The notes below the pieces were generated by a model. It was not told the DNA's origin. It was given only the letters and a program-made list of their open reading frames with translations, and did not search any database. A stretch of DNA of 64,000 nt from JBFMFR01 sp040752025 (GTDB lineage: Bacteria; Chloroflexota; Anaerolineae; Anaerolineales; UBA4823). Within the stretch, counting starts at the first letter, position 1; each line of letters starts with the position of its first letter. The stretch covers positions 62,001 through 126,000 of the forward strand of contig JBFMFR010000009.1 of assembly GCA_040752025.1 (NCBI GenBank), in the 5' to 3' direction. Of this stretch, positions 49,140 to 58,850 are shown piece after piece. The translations under genes were made by a program, and so were the position numbers.

Positions 49140-50306
49140 ATGAACAAAAAAAATCGCAATCTCATTTGGCTCGCATTACTCCTGCCTCTGCTGGCGTTTG
49201 CCTGTAACCTGGGTGCTCAGGCACCCAGCGTGGTTGCACCACCCCCGCAGGTCACTGTTGTCGCCGCTACCCCAGTCCCTATTCAACTACCCTCTGCTTT
49301 ATCGAATGAAGAGGCTGTTTTGACGCAGCTTTACGCCCGTGCCAATCCAGCCGTTGTCAGCATAACCACATATGTCGAACAAGGACAAACGGTTATGCCT
49401 CAAGGGCAAGGCTCAGGCTTTGTTTTCGATGCATCTGGGCACATTGTTACCAACGCACATGTGGTTCACGGCGCCGATCAACTGGAGGTTACCTTCTCCG
49501 GAAACGATACTCGCCGCGCCGAAATCATTGGCGAAGATTTGCACAGCGACCTGGCAGTCGTAAAAGTGGATGATATGCCTTCGGGTATCACGCCCCTTCC
49601 TCTGGGCAGCATGGATGAAGTTGCTGTGGGGCAGACCGTGGTGGCAATCGGCAACCCCTTCGGCTATGGTGGAACGCTGACGCGTGGCATCGTCAGCGCC
49701 CTGGGCCGCAACATCCCTGCGCTGACATCCTTCTCCATTCCCCAGGCTATCCAGACCGACGCCCCCATCAATCCGGGTAACTCGGGCGGCCCACTGCTGA
49801 ATCTGAAAGGGGAAGTGATTGGTATCAATGCACAGATTGAAACCGGTGGCAACGGGCGCGTCAATAGCGGCATTGGTTTCGCCATTCCCGTCAGCATCGC
49901 CTCGCGCGTCATTCCAAAATTAATCGAGGATGGCAGCTACAGTTGGGGTTGGCTGGGTGTCCGAGGCGGCGACCTGACCCTCACACTGGTCGAAGCAATG
50001 CAACTCCCTGTAGACAAAGGCGCCTATATCGCCGAAGTGATTTCTGGCGGCGCGGCCGATAAGGCCGGCCTGCGTGGCGCCAACAAACAAACAACTGTGG
50101 ACGGTCGTTTGGTCGAAGTTGGCGGAGATGTAATCATCGCCATTGATGGCACTCCCGTCCACTCTTTTGAAGACATCCTGGTCTACATCTCGCTAAAGAC
50201 ATCACCTGGGCAAACCGTACAACTGACGATCGTTCGCAATGGCGAAACGAAAGAGGTTTCGGCTACGCTCCAACCCCGTCCCAACGAGGTCCAGGAAACG
50301 CCCTGA
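49140..50306 (+). CDS. HtrA/DegP-type serine protease with PDZ domain, lipoprotein
   Basis: The 388-residue protein has a lipobox LLAFAC (Cys22), a trypsin-like domain with catalytic His107 (TNAHVV), Asp137 (SDLAVV) and Ser215 (NPGNSGGPL), and one PDZ domain at about 280-375. It degrades or refolds damaged envelope proteins. The lipid anchor replaces the usual N-terminal membrane helix. It is preceded by a putative -10 very close to the ATG and converges with a HAD hydrolase gene. Confidence 0.94.
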   Translation: MNKKNRNLIWLALLLPLLAFACNLGAQAPSVVAPPPQVTVVAATPVPIQLPSALSNEEAVLTQLYARANPAVVSITTYVEQGQTVMPQGQGSGFVFDASGHIVTNAHVVHGADQLEVTFSGNDTRRAEIIGEDLHSDLAVVKVDDMPSGITPLPLGSMDEVAVGQTVVAIGNPFGYGGTLTRGIVSALGRNIPALTSFSIPQAIQTDAPINPGNSGGPLLNLKGEVIGINAQIETGGNGRVNSGIGFAIPVSIASRVIPKLIEDGSYSWGWLGVRGGDLTLTLVEAMQLPVDKGAYIAEVISGGAADKAGLRGANKQTTVDGRLVEVGGDVIIAIDGTPVHSFEDILVYISLKTSPGQTVQLTIVRNGETKEVSATLQPRPNEVQETP

Positions 50307-50312
50307 TTTGTT

Positions 50313-51059
50313 TCAGATAGATCGCAGCAACCCTGGTATCTCAGCCAGGGTTGCTGCACTGGCATCTGGGAAGATCGTGTCCAGGTGATCCCGGTTTCCA
50401 GGGGTATTTGCCCGGCGTGTAATCCAGATGCTGAAGATGTGAGCATGGCGTGCACCGAGAATATCCGCGCCCAGCTTATCCCCCACCATCACGGACTGTG
50501 ATGGTGGGGTTTTCATTTGCTCCAGGGCTTTCCAGAAAATCTTGGGGTTAGGTTTGCGAACTCCTATTGCTGCTGAAGAAATAATCACATCGAAGAAAGG
50601 TCGCGCTCCCAGCTTATCTACCAGCGCCTGTGTGTTGGCGTCATCAGCCGCATTTGAAACCAGGCCCAGGCGGTAACCTTGTTCCACGAGCAATCTCAAT
50701 GTAGGCAGTGCGTCCAACTCGGGGATCCAATGTGCCTGAGTGACGGCATACATATCAGCCAAAGCCTTGATCAAGCTGGTTTCTGGAATGTCTGTCTGTT
50801 CCCAATCTGCCAACGTTTTCTTGAGCAAAAATAATGCCGTGTACTCGATGAATTCGGTATCGCGTTCCCGGTAATAAACCTCTAACCTCTCCCGATAATC
50901 ATCGATAAAGCCTGGCTCAAGAGACAGTCCCAACCCCTGCAAACTACGCAATAACGCCTGGTGTGCTTGAAAAAATATTTCCGTCCAATCACCGTCAAAG
51001 TAAATCAGGGTATCTCCAAGATCAAAAAGAATTACTTCAAATCGACGTTTTCCCATCAT
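50313..51059 (-). CDS. HAD-superfamily hydrolase
   Basis: The 248-residue protein has HAD motif I FDLGDTLIYFD (nucleophile and acid Asp), motif II LVSNAAD, Lys in motif III (RKPNPKIF) and motif IV VGDKLGADILGA. This is the subfamily IA type (phosphoglycolate phosphatase/haloacid-like). The substrate is unknown. It lies 11 bases from the 2-hydroxyacid dehydrogenase gene upstream. Its last codons carry a perfect 12-base palindrome (50325-50356). Confidence 0.9.
   Translation of the reverse strand: MMGKRRFEVILFDLGDTLIYFDGDWTEIFFQAHQALLRSLQGLGLSLEPGFIDDYRERLEVYYRERDTEFIEYTALFLLKKTLADWEQTDIPETSLIKALADMYAVTQAHWIPELDALPTLRLLVEQGYRLGLVSNAADDANTQALVDKLGARPFFDVIISSAAIGVRKPNPKIFWKALEQMKTPPSQSVMVGDKLGADILGARHAHIFSIWITRRANTPGNRDHLDTIFPDASAATLAEIPGLLRSI
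50325..50356. repeat. Perfect 12-base inverted repeat in the end of the HAD gene
   Basis: CAGCAACCCTGG (50325-50336) and CCAGGGTTGCTG (50345-50356) surround an 8-base loop. It lies at the convergent ends of the protease and HAD genes and may end transcription from the htrA side, although no T-run follows. Confidence 0.45.
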
Positions 51060-51070
51060 CTCAACTTATA

Positions 51071-52093
51071 CTAATATCCCTTGTCCGGCTCATAAAGGTT
51101 CAACAGCGGGTACCCTGCCAGGAAACGCTGCAAATTCTCCGAGAACAAATCCAGAGCACGATCATTATAAAAAGGCGTAATACCCGCCACATGTGGCGTC
51201 AGGATCACATTCGGCGTTTTCCACAAGGGGCTTTCTGGCGGCAAGGGCTCTTTCGAAAACACATCCAAGGCCGCACCTGCCAAACGATGTTCCTTAAGCG
51301 CCGCAACCAATGCAGCATGGTCAACAACACCGCCGCGCGACACATCGACCAGGAATGCCGTGGGCTTCATAGCTGATAACACGCTCGCATCGATCAGGTT
51401 GCGCGTTTTTTCCGTGAGCGGTACAGTGATCACCAGGAAATCACACTCGCGCGCCATCGATCGAATCGCCTCAGCCGGGTATAAACGGTGAACCAGAGCG
51501 CCTTGCGGATCGCCCCACCCTTCCGGCGCATAACCACTTTCTTCTGGATGCATGGCATCGCGCTTTGTTGCTAATACCTGCGCCCCAAATGGCCTCAGCA
51601 ACCAGGCTACCTGCCTGCCAATACTCCCGTATCCAACAATTCCCACTGTGCTGCCGCGTAATTCGCGTGGCCTGAAACGTTCCCAGCGATCTGCCGGCCA
51701 TTCAGCCTTCTGCTGGTTGTCCATCAAATCTACAAAACGGTGCCCAAATGCTAACAACATCAACGCGACAAATTCTGCCGCTTTGGACGCGGCTGCACCG
51801 CTCAGGGTGGTGACGCGCAAGCCGGGTTTGTCGAGTATCGGCGCCCCCTCCACATGGCTGATGCCAGCCCAATGGAATTGTATCCAACCCAGGTTCGGCG
51901 CCTGTTCAGGTGTAGGCAGCAGGCGATCCGTGTACAGCACATCTGCCGTGGCCCAAAATTCAGGCGCGATGTCTTCCACCTTTGTGGCTCGAATGGCGCG
52001 AATCTGCAGCCGTGAAGATAAACTCTCTAGCTGCTTGATTTGTTCTTCACTAAATGGCAAAGTAATCAGGATTTCAATCGTTGTTTCGCTCAT
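51071..52093 (-). CDS. D-2-hydroxyacid dehydrogenase (NAD-binding)
   Basis: The 340-residue enzyme has a flavodoxin-like catalytic domain and an NAD-binding domain with VGIVGYGSIGRQVA; the catalytic Arg (DVSRGGVVD), Glu (EPLPPESP) and His (TPHVAG) are present. It reduces a 2-oxo acid to its D-hydroxy form or the reverse; the substrate is not known. I chose the ATG at 52093 for its GGAAGGG and family-like N-terminus. It is followed by a HAD gene 11 bases later, suggesting a two-gene operon. Confidence 0.9.
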   Translation of the reverse strand: MSETTIEILITLPFSEEQIKQLESLSSRLQIRAIRATKVEDIAPEFWATADVLYTDRLLPTPEQAPNLGWIQFHWAGISHVEGAPILDKPGLRVTTLSGAAASKAAEFVALMLLAFGHRFVDLMDNQQKAEWPADRWERFRPRELRGSTVGIVGYGSIGRQVAWLLRPFGAQVLATKRDAMHPEESGYAPEGWGDPQGALVHRLYPAEAIRSMARECDFLVITVPLTEKTRNLIDASVLSAMKPTAFLVDVSRGGVVDHAALVAALKEHRLAGAALDVFSKEPLPPESPLWKTPNVILTPHVAGITPFYNDRALDLFSENLQRFLAGYPLLNLYEPDKGY

Positions 52094-52232
52094 ATTAGCC
52101 CTTCCATTAACACCCCTATTGTACCGCGTCCAGGCGCGCAACCTCCCACAGGGTTGCGATCTCGAAAGATAGCGCCTGCGGGAGGCTGTCGAAGTTTGAT
52201 CTATCCTATCTGCCTGGTTTCACCAGTAGACA

Positions 52233-55200
52233 TCACCGGGTTGCCAATGGCAGGTAGAAATGATAGGGGTAGATCGTATCCGATAACAGATACACTTCCA
52301 CATTATCCAGGCCCCAACTCTCTGTTGAAATACTGCCTAATTGCAACCCCGAAAAGTCAATTTGGATCGTATTTCCCGTATGCTGCATATCGTGCATCAG
52401 GTGATAGGTGGCATCCATCGTCACGCCGTTGTACTGGTAACACAACGTGTTCACAGCTACCGCGCCGGTCTGCGCAGCATAGACGCTCCCCGGATATTCT
52501 CCAGGAAAGGCCTGCGAATAAGTGGGGTGCTTGATATTCGAGAAGGTTGTGTGCAACAAAGGATTCCCATCGATGCCCAACTGCCAGATATCGGGACCGT
52601 TCTGGGCGTTATTGCCATCCCAAGAGCGAATAATGAACAGATCGAAGACCACCCTCACCCACGAATGCGGCGGCAGTTCGCTCAAGGAAAGCGTCACCGT
52701 CTCCTGACCGAACTCACCCAGGAAGTACGTGCCACAGGGTGAAGTGGTCATGGTCGTCTTGCTCCATTCTGGTCCAGGATCATCATCCAGCTCGTAGGAG
52801 CTCCACGTCTGCGGCAGATCGATCAGCGCCAGCACGGGATCGTGGTCGGTGGCGCGCTGCTTGTCGTCGAACTCGGCGTTGACGTGCACCACATCCACAT
52901 CCACGCCCATGGTCAGCAGCGCCTCGCTCACCAGGATGTGATCCAACGCCTGCATGTTGCCTTCATACGAATAGGTATAACGCTCGTTTTCAGGCAGCAG
53001 ACCGTGCAGATCGGTCAGCACACCGCCCTTCAAGACATCCAACGGCGCCGAGAACTGGAAGTCGTTCAGATCGCCGACCACCATCACCAGGGCGCTGGGA
53101 TCCAGGGCCAGGATGCTGTCCACAAAATCGTTGACCACCTGGGCCTGCTGCAAGCGCTGCACTTCAGAAGCCAGTACAGGCGGCTGGAAGCGCCCGAACA
53201 AGGGCTGGTCGCCGCCCTTCGAGTTCAGGTGGTTGGCGATCACGAACAGCTTGCGCCCCAGGAAGACGAACTCGCCCACCACGGGTTTGCGGCTGTCATC
53301 GAAAGCCGTATGGGTTGGGTTGATGCGCCCGGGGCTGAGGGTCAGTTCTACTCCCGAAAGTCCGGGGACAGCCGCCGTAGCGGTGACTGCATCACCACCA
53401 GGCCGGTCCACGAAGGCCAGCCCACGGTCGGTGCGAAACATGAAGCCGACCCGGATGTTGCCGCCTGGGGCGCCGCCGTCCATATTGTCTAACGGATCAA
53501 CGCTGCGATAGGCATACTGCGGCCCGCCCGCATCCAGGATGGCCTGGATCAGCTTTCCAAAGGTCAGGTTGGCTGCCACCGTGCCGTCGTCGGTTTCGCC
53601 GTTGTTATCCTGAATCTCTTCCACACCGATGATATCCGGAGCGCCCAGGTTGACCACGATCTGCTGGGCGTGCGCGGCGAACTTCGTATCGGGGTCGCCC
53701 GGATCGAGGTTCTCGACGTTGTAGGTAGCCACTGTAAGCTGCTCGCTCGTCGGCGTCAGGCTGGTTGTTTCAGCCTCCAGGTTATCACTGTATGGCGGGA
53801 GCGCAACCGTGTTGAACAACTTGAAGTTTCGATAGGAGTAATCGATCACGCCGATGATCGGCCCGGTGAACTGCGCCCCCGAATCCAGGAAAGGCGTCGA
53901 GCCGTAAAGGACATCGGTGACGATGATACGCTCCGGGTTGTAGTCGTCCGGCCGGATCACGATGCTGCCGCGCGGCGACAGCAACGCGGCGTTCGCACCC
54001 TGGTCTGGCACTACCGTGATTTCCTTGCCCGAGCTGTAGTCCATGGTGGAGCCAACTACCAGGGCATCGTTCACCTGTACCAGCATGCCTTCCATGCTCT
54101 CGTAGAAATCGATACCGTCCAGCGATGGGTCGAAGACCCCATCATCTTCCACAGTGCCAAAGACGTCATCCTCGATCACTTGCGTCGGCTGCAACCTTCC
54201 ACCAATGCCGATCACGACCGGCGCGGGCAGCGGATTCCCGCTCGAAATAAGCGTGATTGCCGTCGGGAACCTGATTTCCGTGACCGACAAGTTGCCTGAA
54301 GCCGGGCCATCCTGGTAGTATTCAAACACGGTAGCGTCTACAGATACCAGATCGCCTACGCTCCGGCCGTGGGCGCTGCCCACGTACACTAAGATGCCTT
54401 CCGAGGTGGCATCGTCTGCATCTGGGTTCGGGTCTTGCATGTAGAAGCTGGTCGAGCGCACCGCGGTGATCACGCCCTGCACTCCCGTCACCGCTCGACC
54501 GGTGAAGATCGAGTAGTGCCCTGCCCCCTGGATGTCGCGGATGTGCATGGCTGTATCCACCAGGGTCGGCAGCGGTGTACCGAAGGTGGAAGTAACAAAG
54601 TTGCTGGCTTTCACTGCGTAGGTGTCGTTATCGATCCACCCAGCCGCTCCTGGGGCAGCTACGCCAAAGTGAACGTCCACGCTGGCGTAAGGCGCCAGGC
54701 TCGCCACGTTCCATGTCACGATCCCGCCAGACTCCGAACCGCTATCGAGCGCATAGGCGAAAGTCGTCCCTGCCGGCACCACATCCGTGATCACAACGCT
54801 GGTCAAAGCGTAATCAAAATCGTTTTTCACGGTGATGGTGTAATCCAGCACCCCGCCTGGAGCGACCAGCGTATCTGCAGCTTTGCTGATTTTCGGCGCG
54901 TACACGCGCAATTTGATGTCTGCATCCGAACGCGGCTCTATTTTGTAATCATCGAAGTCATAGAAGCCGATGCCGCGGATGAAAACGTATTCATCCCCCA
55001 GTGTAGGCTCGTACGTCAGCGGGTTGCCCGAGGCGCCCATATCGTCACCCCGCGTCGGGCCTGTGCCATCATCGAACGCCCAGTTGCCATAGCCCAGGTT
55101 TTCGTCGGTCACAATCGCATCGTGGAACTCGATGAACACGCTCTCCCAACCCTCCGCTACGGCTGCATTGCCTGTAGCAAAATCGTGGGTGGTAACCACA

Positions 55201-57530
55201 TCTGGCCCCGGCACCGGGTTGCCTGTGCTCAGAACAGTAACATTAGTCGCGCCATCCACCTGCAACTCTGTCAAGCCATAGTATTCATACACTCGGCCAA
55301 AGGCGCGCACCTCGGTTCCTGGCGGAGCGCTGAGCGTTGAAAAGTTCCCCGTAGATGCGTACAACTGCAAGCCGCTGTATGGCCCACCCGCCGGGTCCTC
55401 GATGATCATGACGCGAGAGCTGCTATCCAGGTCGCCCGGCTCCGCTGTGACGATGCCTTCTACGTAAACCCACTGTCCAGCTAACGGCGAGGCGTCGTTG
55501 GCCTCAGGATCGACCACGAACTGGATATCGTGAATCGGAGTGATTTGATGGGCCGTCGTCTCGGCCTCAGACGTATTGGTGTCCGGATCATCGCCTGGCA
55601 AGGAGGTGGTAAACTCTGCCAGGTTGGTCAGCAGCGTGCCATCACTAACGCCGCTGTCGACGTGCACCGTCAGGTTGAAAGTCACCGTTGTCCCCGCTGC
55701 AACGCTGCCTACCGTCCAAACCAATGGCCCTGCGCCGCCCATGCTGCAGCCCGTGCAGGTATATCCGCTGTCGTCAGTCACATAGGTGACCCCGGCCGGC
55801 AAAGTGTCGGTCAGCTCCACATCGTCCGCCGCTACGCCAGCCGTGTTCTCCAGTGAGATCTCGTAAACCATGTCTTCGCCAACGAGCACATCCTCTGGAC
55901 CAGTCTTCGTAACGATCAGATCCGCAACGATATCACCAAAAGTCTGGCAGCTATTCACCAGGCCGCGCGAATGCACAGATGGGGCCGTCCAGATGAACTC
56001 CTCGTAGACGGTTCCAGTGCCGCACAACTGCAGCGATAAACCATCTGGCTCCGAGCCTGCCTCAGAAACCCCAATATCGACGCTGGTCTTCCCGGCGGCA
56101 ACGCCGTTCGTCGCTGTGAAAGAGCCTTCGTAGCTCAAGAACTGCACCACATTGCTGCTGGCATCCACCAGGGCGATCCCATCCGGAGACCCGTTTTGTA
56201 ACCCAACGAGATCGTACCACAGTGTGCCATAGCCGTTCTGCTGATTCGGGATTGTTCCAGTCAAATTGATGATCGGCGTGTAGGTGACTCCACCGTTCCC
56301 ATTGTAGGGCACCAACTGCCAGCCGCTCAAGTCCGTCCCCGCCGGGCCAGCCACCTCGATCCCCTCATTCGCATCCGCACCCCCATCGTCATAGTGAATC
56401 TCATTGATGAAAATGGTTGTTGGAAAAGTCTGGCAGCTATTCACCAGGCCGCGCGAATGCGTAGATGGGCCCGTCCAGGTGAACTCCTCGTAGAACATTC
56501 CAATGCCGCACAACTGCAGCGATAGGCCATCCGCCTCTGAGCCCGTCTCAGAAACCCCAATATTCGTGCTGGTCATCCCGTTAGCCGGACCGTTCGTAGC
56601 CGCGAACGAACCCTCATAACTCAGGAACTGCACCACCACATCCCCGGGTGCTACCAACGCAATCCCATCCGGAGCCCCGTTTTGTAACCCAACGAGGTCG
56701 TACCAGAGTGTACCGTAACCGTTCTGCTGATTCGGGATTGTTCCAGTCAAATTGATGATCGGTGTGTAGGTGACTCCACCGTTTCCATTGTAGGGCACCA
56801 ACTGCCAGCCGCTCAAGTCCGTCCCCGCTGGACCAGCCACCTCGATCCCCTCGTTCGCATCCGCGCCCCCATCGTCATAGTGAATCTCGTTGATGAAAAC
56901 TTGCGTGCCGAAGCTCTGGCAGCTATTTACCAGGCTGCGCGAATGTGCAGATGGGGCCGTCCAGGTGAACTCCTGGTATAAAGTCCCAGCGCCGCACAAC
57001 TGCAGCGATTGGCCCACCGCCTCCGTGCCTGCTTCAGCAACCCCGATGTCGACGCTGGTTATCCCACTGGCAACGCCATTCGTCGCGGTAAACGAACCCT
57101 CATAACTCAGGAACTGCACCACGGCGCTGCTCGCATTCACCAACGCAATCCCATCCGGGGCTCCGTTCTGCAGTCCAGTCAGCGCAAACCACAACGTGCC
57201 GTATCCGTTCTGCTGGTCCGGGATCGTCCCGGTCAGGTTGACGATGGGCGTGTAAGACGCGCCGCCGTTCCCATTGTAGGGCACCAACTGCCAACCGCTC
57301 AAGTCCGTCCCCGCCGGGCCAGCGATCTCGATGCCCTCATCGACATCTCCGCCTGTGTTGTCATAGTGAATCTCACTGATGAAGACGGCTACACTTGCCA
57401 GCGGAGCGTACGCCTCTTTCTCGCTGGCCTGCGCTTTTCCGCCAGAGGCGGTGGCGAACGTCATCAACACGAGGTTGATGACCACTAACAAACCCAATAC
57501 CTGGGATCTGCGATGATAAAAAGACTTCAT
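52233..57530 (-). CDS. Large secreted ExeM/NucH-like nuclease with lamin-tail repeats
   Basis: The 1765-residue protein has a signal peptide (about 1-36), three tandem lamin-tail-like domains of about 162 residues each (starting FISEIHYD or FINEIHYD; about 50-535), a DUF11-type beta domain (about 540-660), an OB-fold-like region (about 665-870), a second DUF11 domain (about 875-990), a further OB-like region, and an endonuclease/exonuclease/phosphatase domain at about 1260-1570 (VATYNVENLDPG, VEEIQDNN, NHLNSKGGD, VVGDLND, TDHDPVLA). It should degrade extracellular DNA. The C-terminus ends in FYLPLATR, a tail I associate with secreted Chloroflexota proteins. The ATG at 57530 has GGAGGTGAA upstream. 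Confidence 0.93.
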   Translation of the reverse strand: MKSFYHRRSQVLGLLVVINLVLMTFATASGGKAQASEKEAYAPLASVAVFISEIHYDNTGGDVDEGIEIAGPAGTDLSGWQLVPYNGNGGASYTPIVNLTGTIPDQQNGYGTLWFALTGLQNGAPDGIALVNASSAVVQFLSYEGSFTATNGVASGITSVDIGVAEAGTEAVGQSLQLCGAGTLYQEFTWTAPSAHSRSLVNSCQSFGTQVFINEIHYDDGGADANEGIEVAGPAGTDLSGWQLVPYNGNGGVTYTPIINLTGTIPNQQNGYGTLWYDLVGLQNGAPDGIALVAPGDVVVQFLSYEGSFAATNGPANGMTSTNIGVSETGSEADGLSLQLCGIGMFYEEFTWTGPSTHSRGLVNSCQTFPTTIFINEIHYDDGGADANEGIEVAGPAGTDLSGWQLVPYNGNGGVTYTPIINLTGTIPNQQNGYGTLWYDLVGLQNGSPDGIALVDASSNVVQFLSYEGSFTATNGVAAGKTSVDIGVSEAGSEPDGLSLQLCGTGTVYEEFIWTAPSVHSRGLVNSCQTFGDIVADLIVTKTGPEDVLVGEDMVYEISLENTAGVAADDVELTDTLPAGVTYVTDDSGYTCTGCSMGGAGPLVWTVGSVAAGTTVTFNLTVHVDSGVSDGTLLTNLAEFTTSLPGDDPDTNTSEAETTAHQITPIHDIQFVVDPEANDASPLAGQWVYVEGIVTAEPGDLDSSSRVMIIEDPAGGPYSGLQLYASTGNFSTLSAPPGTEVRAFGRVYEYYGLTELQVDGATNVTVLSTGNPVPGPDVVTTHDFATGNAAVAEGWESVFIEFHDAIVTDENLGYGNWAFDDGTGPTRGDDMGASGNPLTYEPTLGDEYVFIRGIGFYDFDDYKIEPRSDADIKLRVYAPKISKAADTLVAPGGVLDYTITVKNDFDYALTSVVITDVVPAGTTFAYALDSGSESGGIVTWNVASLAPYASVDVHFGVAAPGAAGWIDNDTYAVKASNFVTSTFGTPLPTLVDTAMHIRDIQGAGHYSIFTGRAVTGVQGVITAVRSTSFYMQDPNPDADDATSEGILVYVGSAHGRSVGDLVSVDATVFEYYQDGPASGNLSVTEIRFPTAITLISSGNPLPAPVVIGIGGRLQPTQVIEDDVFGTVEDDGVFDPSLDGIDFYESMEGMLVQVNDALVVGSTMDYSSGKEITVVPDQGANAALLSPRGSIVIRPDDYNPERIIVTDVLYGSTPFLDSGAQFTGPIIGVIDYSYRNFKLFNTVALPPYSDNLEAETTSLTPTSEQLTVATYNVENLDPGDPDTKFAAHAQQIVVNLGAPDIIGVEEIQDNNGETDDGTVAANLTFGKLIQAILDAGGPQYAYRSVDPLDNMDGGAPGGNIRVGFMFRTDRGLAFVDRPGGDAVTATAAVPGLSGVELTLSPGRINPTHTAFDDSRKPVVGEFVFLGRKLFVIANHLNSKGGDQPLFGRFQPPVLASEVQRLQQAQVVNDFVDSILALDPSALVMVVGDLNDFQFSAPLDVLKGGVLTDLHGLLPENERYTYSYEGNMQALDHILVSEALLTMGVDVDVVHVNAEFDDKQRATDHDPVLALIDLPQTWSSYELDDDPGPEWSKTTMTTSPCGTYFLGEFGQETVTLSLSELPPHSWVRVVFDLFIIRSWDGNNAQNGPDIWQLGIDGNPLLHTTFSNIKHPTYSQAFPGEYPGSVYAAQTGAVAVNTLCYQYNGVTMDATYHLMHDMQHTGNTIQIDFSGLQLGSISTESWGLDNVEVYLLSDTIYPYHFYLPLATR
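55935..57388 (-). repeat. Three tandem ~484-base direct repeats inside the nuclease gene
   Basis: Units at about 56905-57388, 56422-56905 and 55935-56421 encode the lamin-tail-like domains. The last two are nearly identical over long stretches, pointing to recent duplication. Confidence 0.75.
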
Positions 57531-57680
57531 TTCTTCACCTCCATGAAGCGAAAATAAAAATCGGCCAGGCAACCCAAAAGGTCACCCGCCGAAACGTCAA
57601 GCTGGCTGGTTGGACATTCGTATCTGGAGACAAGCCGACCCTACCATGCTAGGATTAGCATAACTAGATTCTGGACAAAT

Positions 57681-57715
57681 GAAAAGTGACAATCTTCCCA
57701 GATTTGTCACTTTTC
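57681..57715 (-). terminator. Hairpin after galT
   Basis: Twelve-base arms GAAAAGTGACAA (57681-57692) and TTGTCACTTTTC (57704-57715) end in T-rich sequence on the minus strand. It lies between galT and the nuclease. A smaller ATGCTA-GGAT-TAGCAT palindrome at about 57646-57661 is nearby and could be an operator for the nuclease gene. Confidence 0.5.
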
Positions 57716-57764
57716 CAGAAATTGCTATCGATCCGTTTCCTCCATCCTATTTTGCCTGGCGGCT

Positions 57765-58820
57765 TCACGTGCTCGTTCTGTAATGCACCTCACCCAGCTC
57801 GCGCAGCCGCCCGGCGGCGGTTTCGGGCGTCAGGTCGCGCTGCGGCATGCCCAACATTTCAAAGCCCACCATGAACTTGCGCACGGTGGCGCTGCGCAGC
57901 AGCGGCGGGTAGAAATGAGCGTGCAGGTGATTCTCGGAATGCTCCCCTCCATCCGTAGGAGCCTGGTGAAAACCCATCGAATAGGGGAACGAAATCTCGA
58001 ACAGGTTGTCGTAGCGCGCCGTCACTTTCCGTAGCACATCCGCCAGCCCGGTGATCTCGGCCTCGCCCAGGTCGGGCAAAGAGCCAACATGGCGATTCGA
58101 GATTACCAGGATTTCGAAAGGCCAGATCGCCCAGAAGGGCACCACCGCGGTAAAGTACTGGTTTGCGCACACCACTCTTTCGCCGCTGGCTCGCTCGGCA
58201 GCCACGTAATCACACAACAGACAGGATCCATGTTCTTTCTCATACTCAGCCAGGCTGGCGATCTCTTTGGCGGGCTCGTTGGGCAGGTAGCTGGTCGCCC
58301 AAATCTGGCTGTGCGGGTGCGGGTTGGAACAGCCCATCATCGCCCCCTTATTCTCGAACACCTGCACGTACTGGATGAAATCCATCTCACCCAGGTCGCG
58401 AGTTTGATCACTCCAGGTGCGCAGCACCGCCTCGACCTCCGCCAACGAAAGCTCGGGCAGGGTCAGATCGTGGCGCGGAGAGAAACACACTACCCGGCAA
58501 ATCCCAGACGAAGCCCGGGAACGGAAAATGGGCGAATCGGGATTAAATATCGTCTCTTCTGGCTCAGGCAGCAGCAAAGCCGGGAAATCGTTGTCGAAGA
58601 CGAACGTGCCCTCGTACTTTGGATTATATTTTCCCCCCGCGCGTTCGTTGCCAGGGCACAGGTAACAGGTTGGGTCATAGGCCGGCAGGTTCTCCGGCGG
58701 CGCCTTCTCCACCTGGCCCAGCCACGGGCGCTTGGCGCGGTGTGGCGAAACCAACACCCATTCACGCGTCAATGGGTTATAGCGTCGATGAGGCACTTCT
58801 CGAAACATTTCAGGCAGCAT
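57765..58820 (-). CDS. galT: Galactose-1-phosphate (UDP-hexose) uridylyltransferase
   Basis: The 351-residue enzyme has the HIT-superfamily catalytic triad HPHSQIW (168-174, nucleophile His170) and a Zn-ligand pair CYLC (Cys52, Cys55). It swaps UMP between UDP-glucose and galactose-1-phosphate in the Leloir pathway. I chose the ATG at 58820, with GAGGGATC upstream; a TTG at 58838 would add six residues. It is 30 bases after a glycosyltransferase-like gene. The neighbouring ABC transporter may import galactosides. Confidence 0.94.
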   Translation of the reverse strand: MLPEMFREVPHRRYNPLTREWVLVSPHRAKRPWLGQVEKAPPENLPAYDPTCYLCPGNERAGGKYNPKYEGTFVFDNDFPALLLPEPEETIFNPDSPIFRSRASSGICRVVCFSPRHDLTLPELSLAEVEAVLRTWSDQTRDLGEMDFIQYVQVFENKGAMMGCSNPHPHSQIWATSYLPNEPAKEIASLAEYEKEHGSCLLCDYVAAERASGERVVCANQYFTAVVPFWAIWPFEILVISNRHVGSLPDLGEAEITGLADVLRKVTARYDNLFEISFPYSMGFHQAPTDGGEHSENHLHAHFYPPLLRSATVRKFMVGFEMLGMPQRDLTPETAAGRLRELGEVHYRTST

Positions 58821-58850
58821 GGTTGATCCCTCGGCCAAACAAATCTTACA

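Noticed and set aside
54435..55340. 301-residue plus-strand open frame
   Set aside because: Antisense to the nuclease gene, which is intact through this region.
55935..57388. Tandem repeats considered as a CRISPR array
   Set aside because: The repeats are ~484 bases, in frame and coding for protein domains; there is no repeat-spacer structure.
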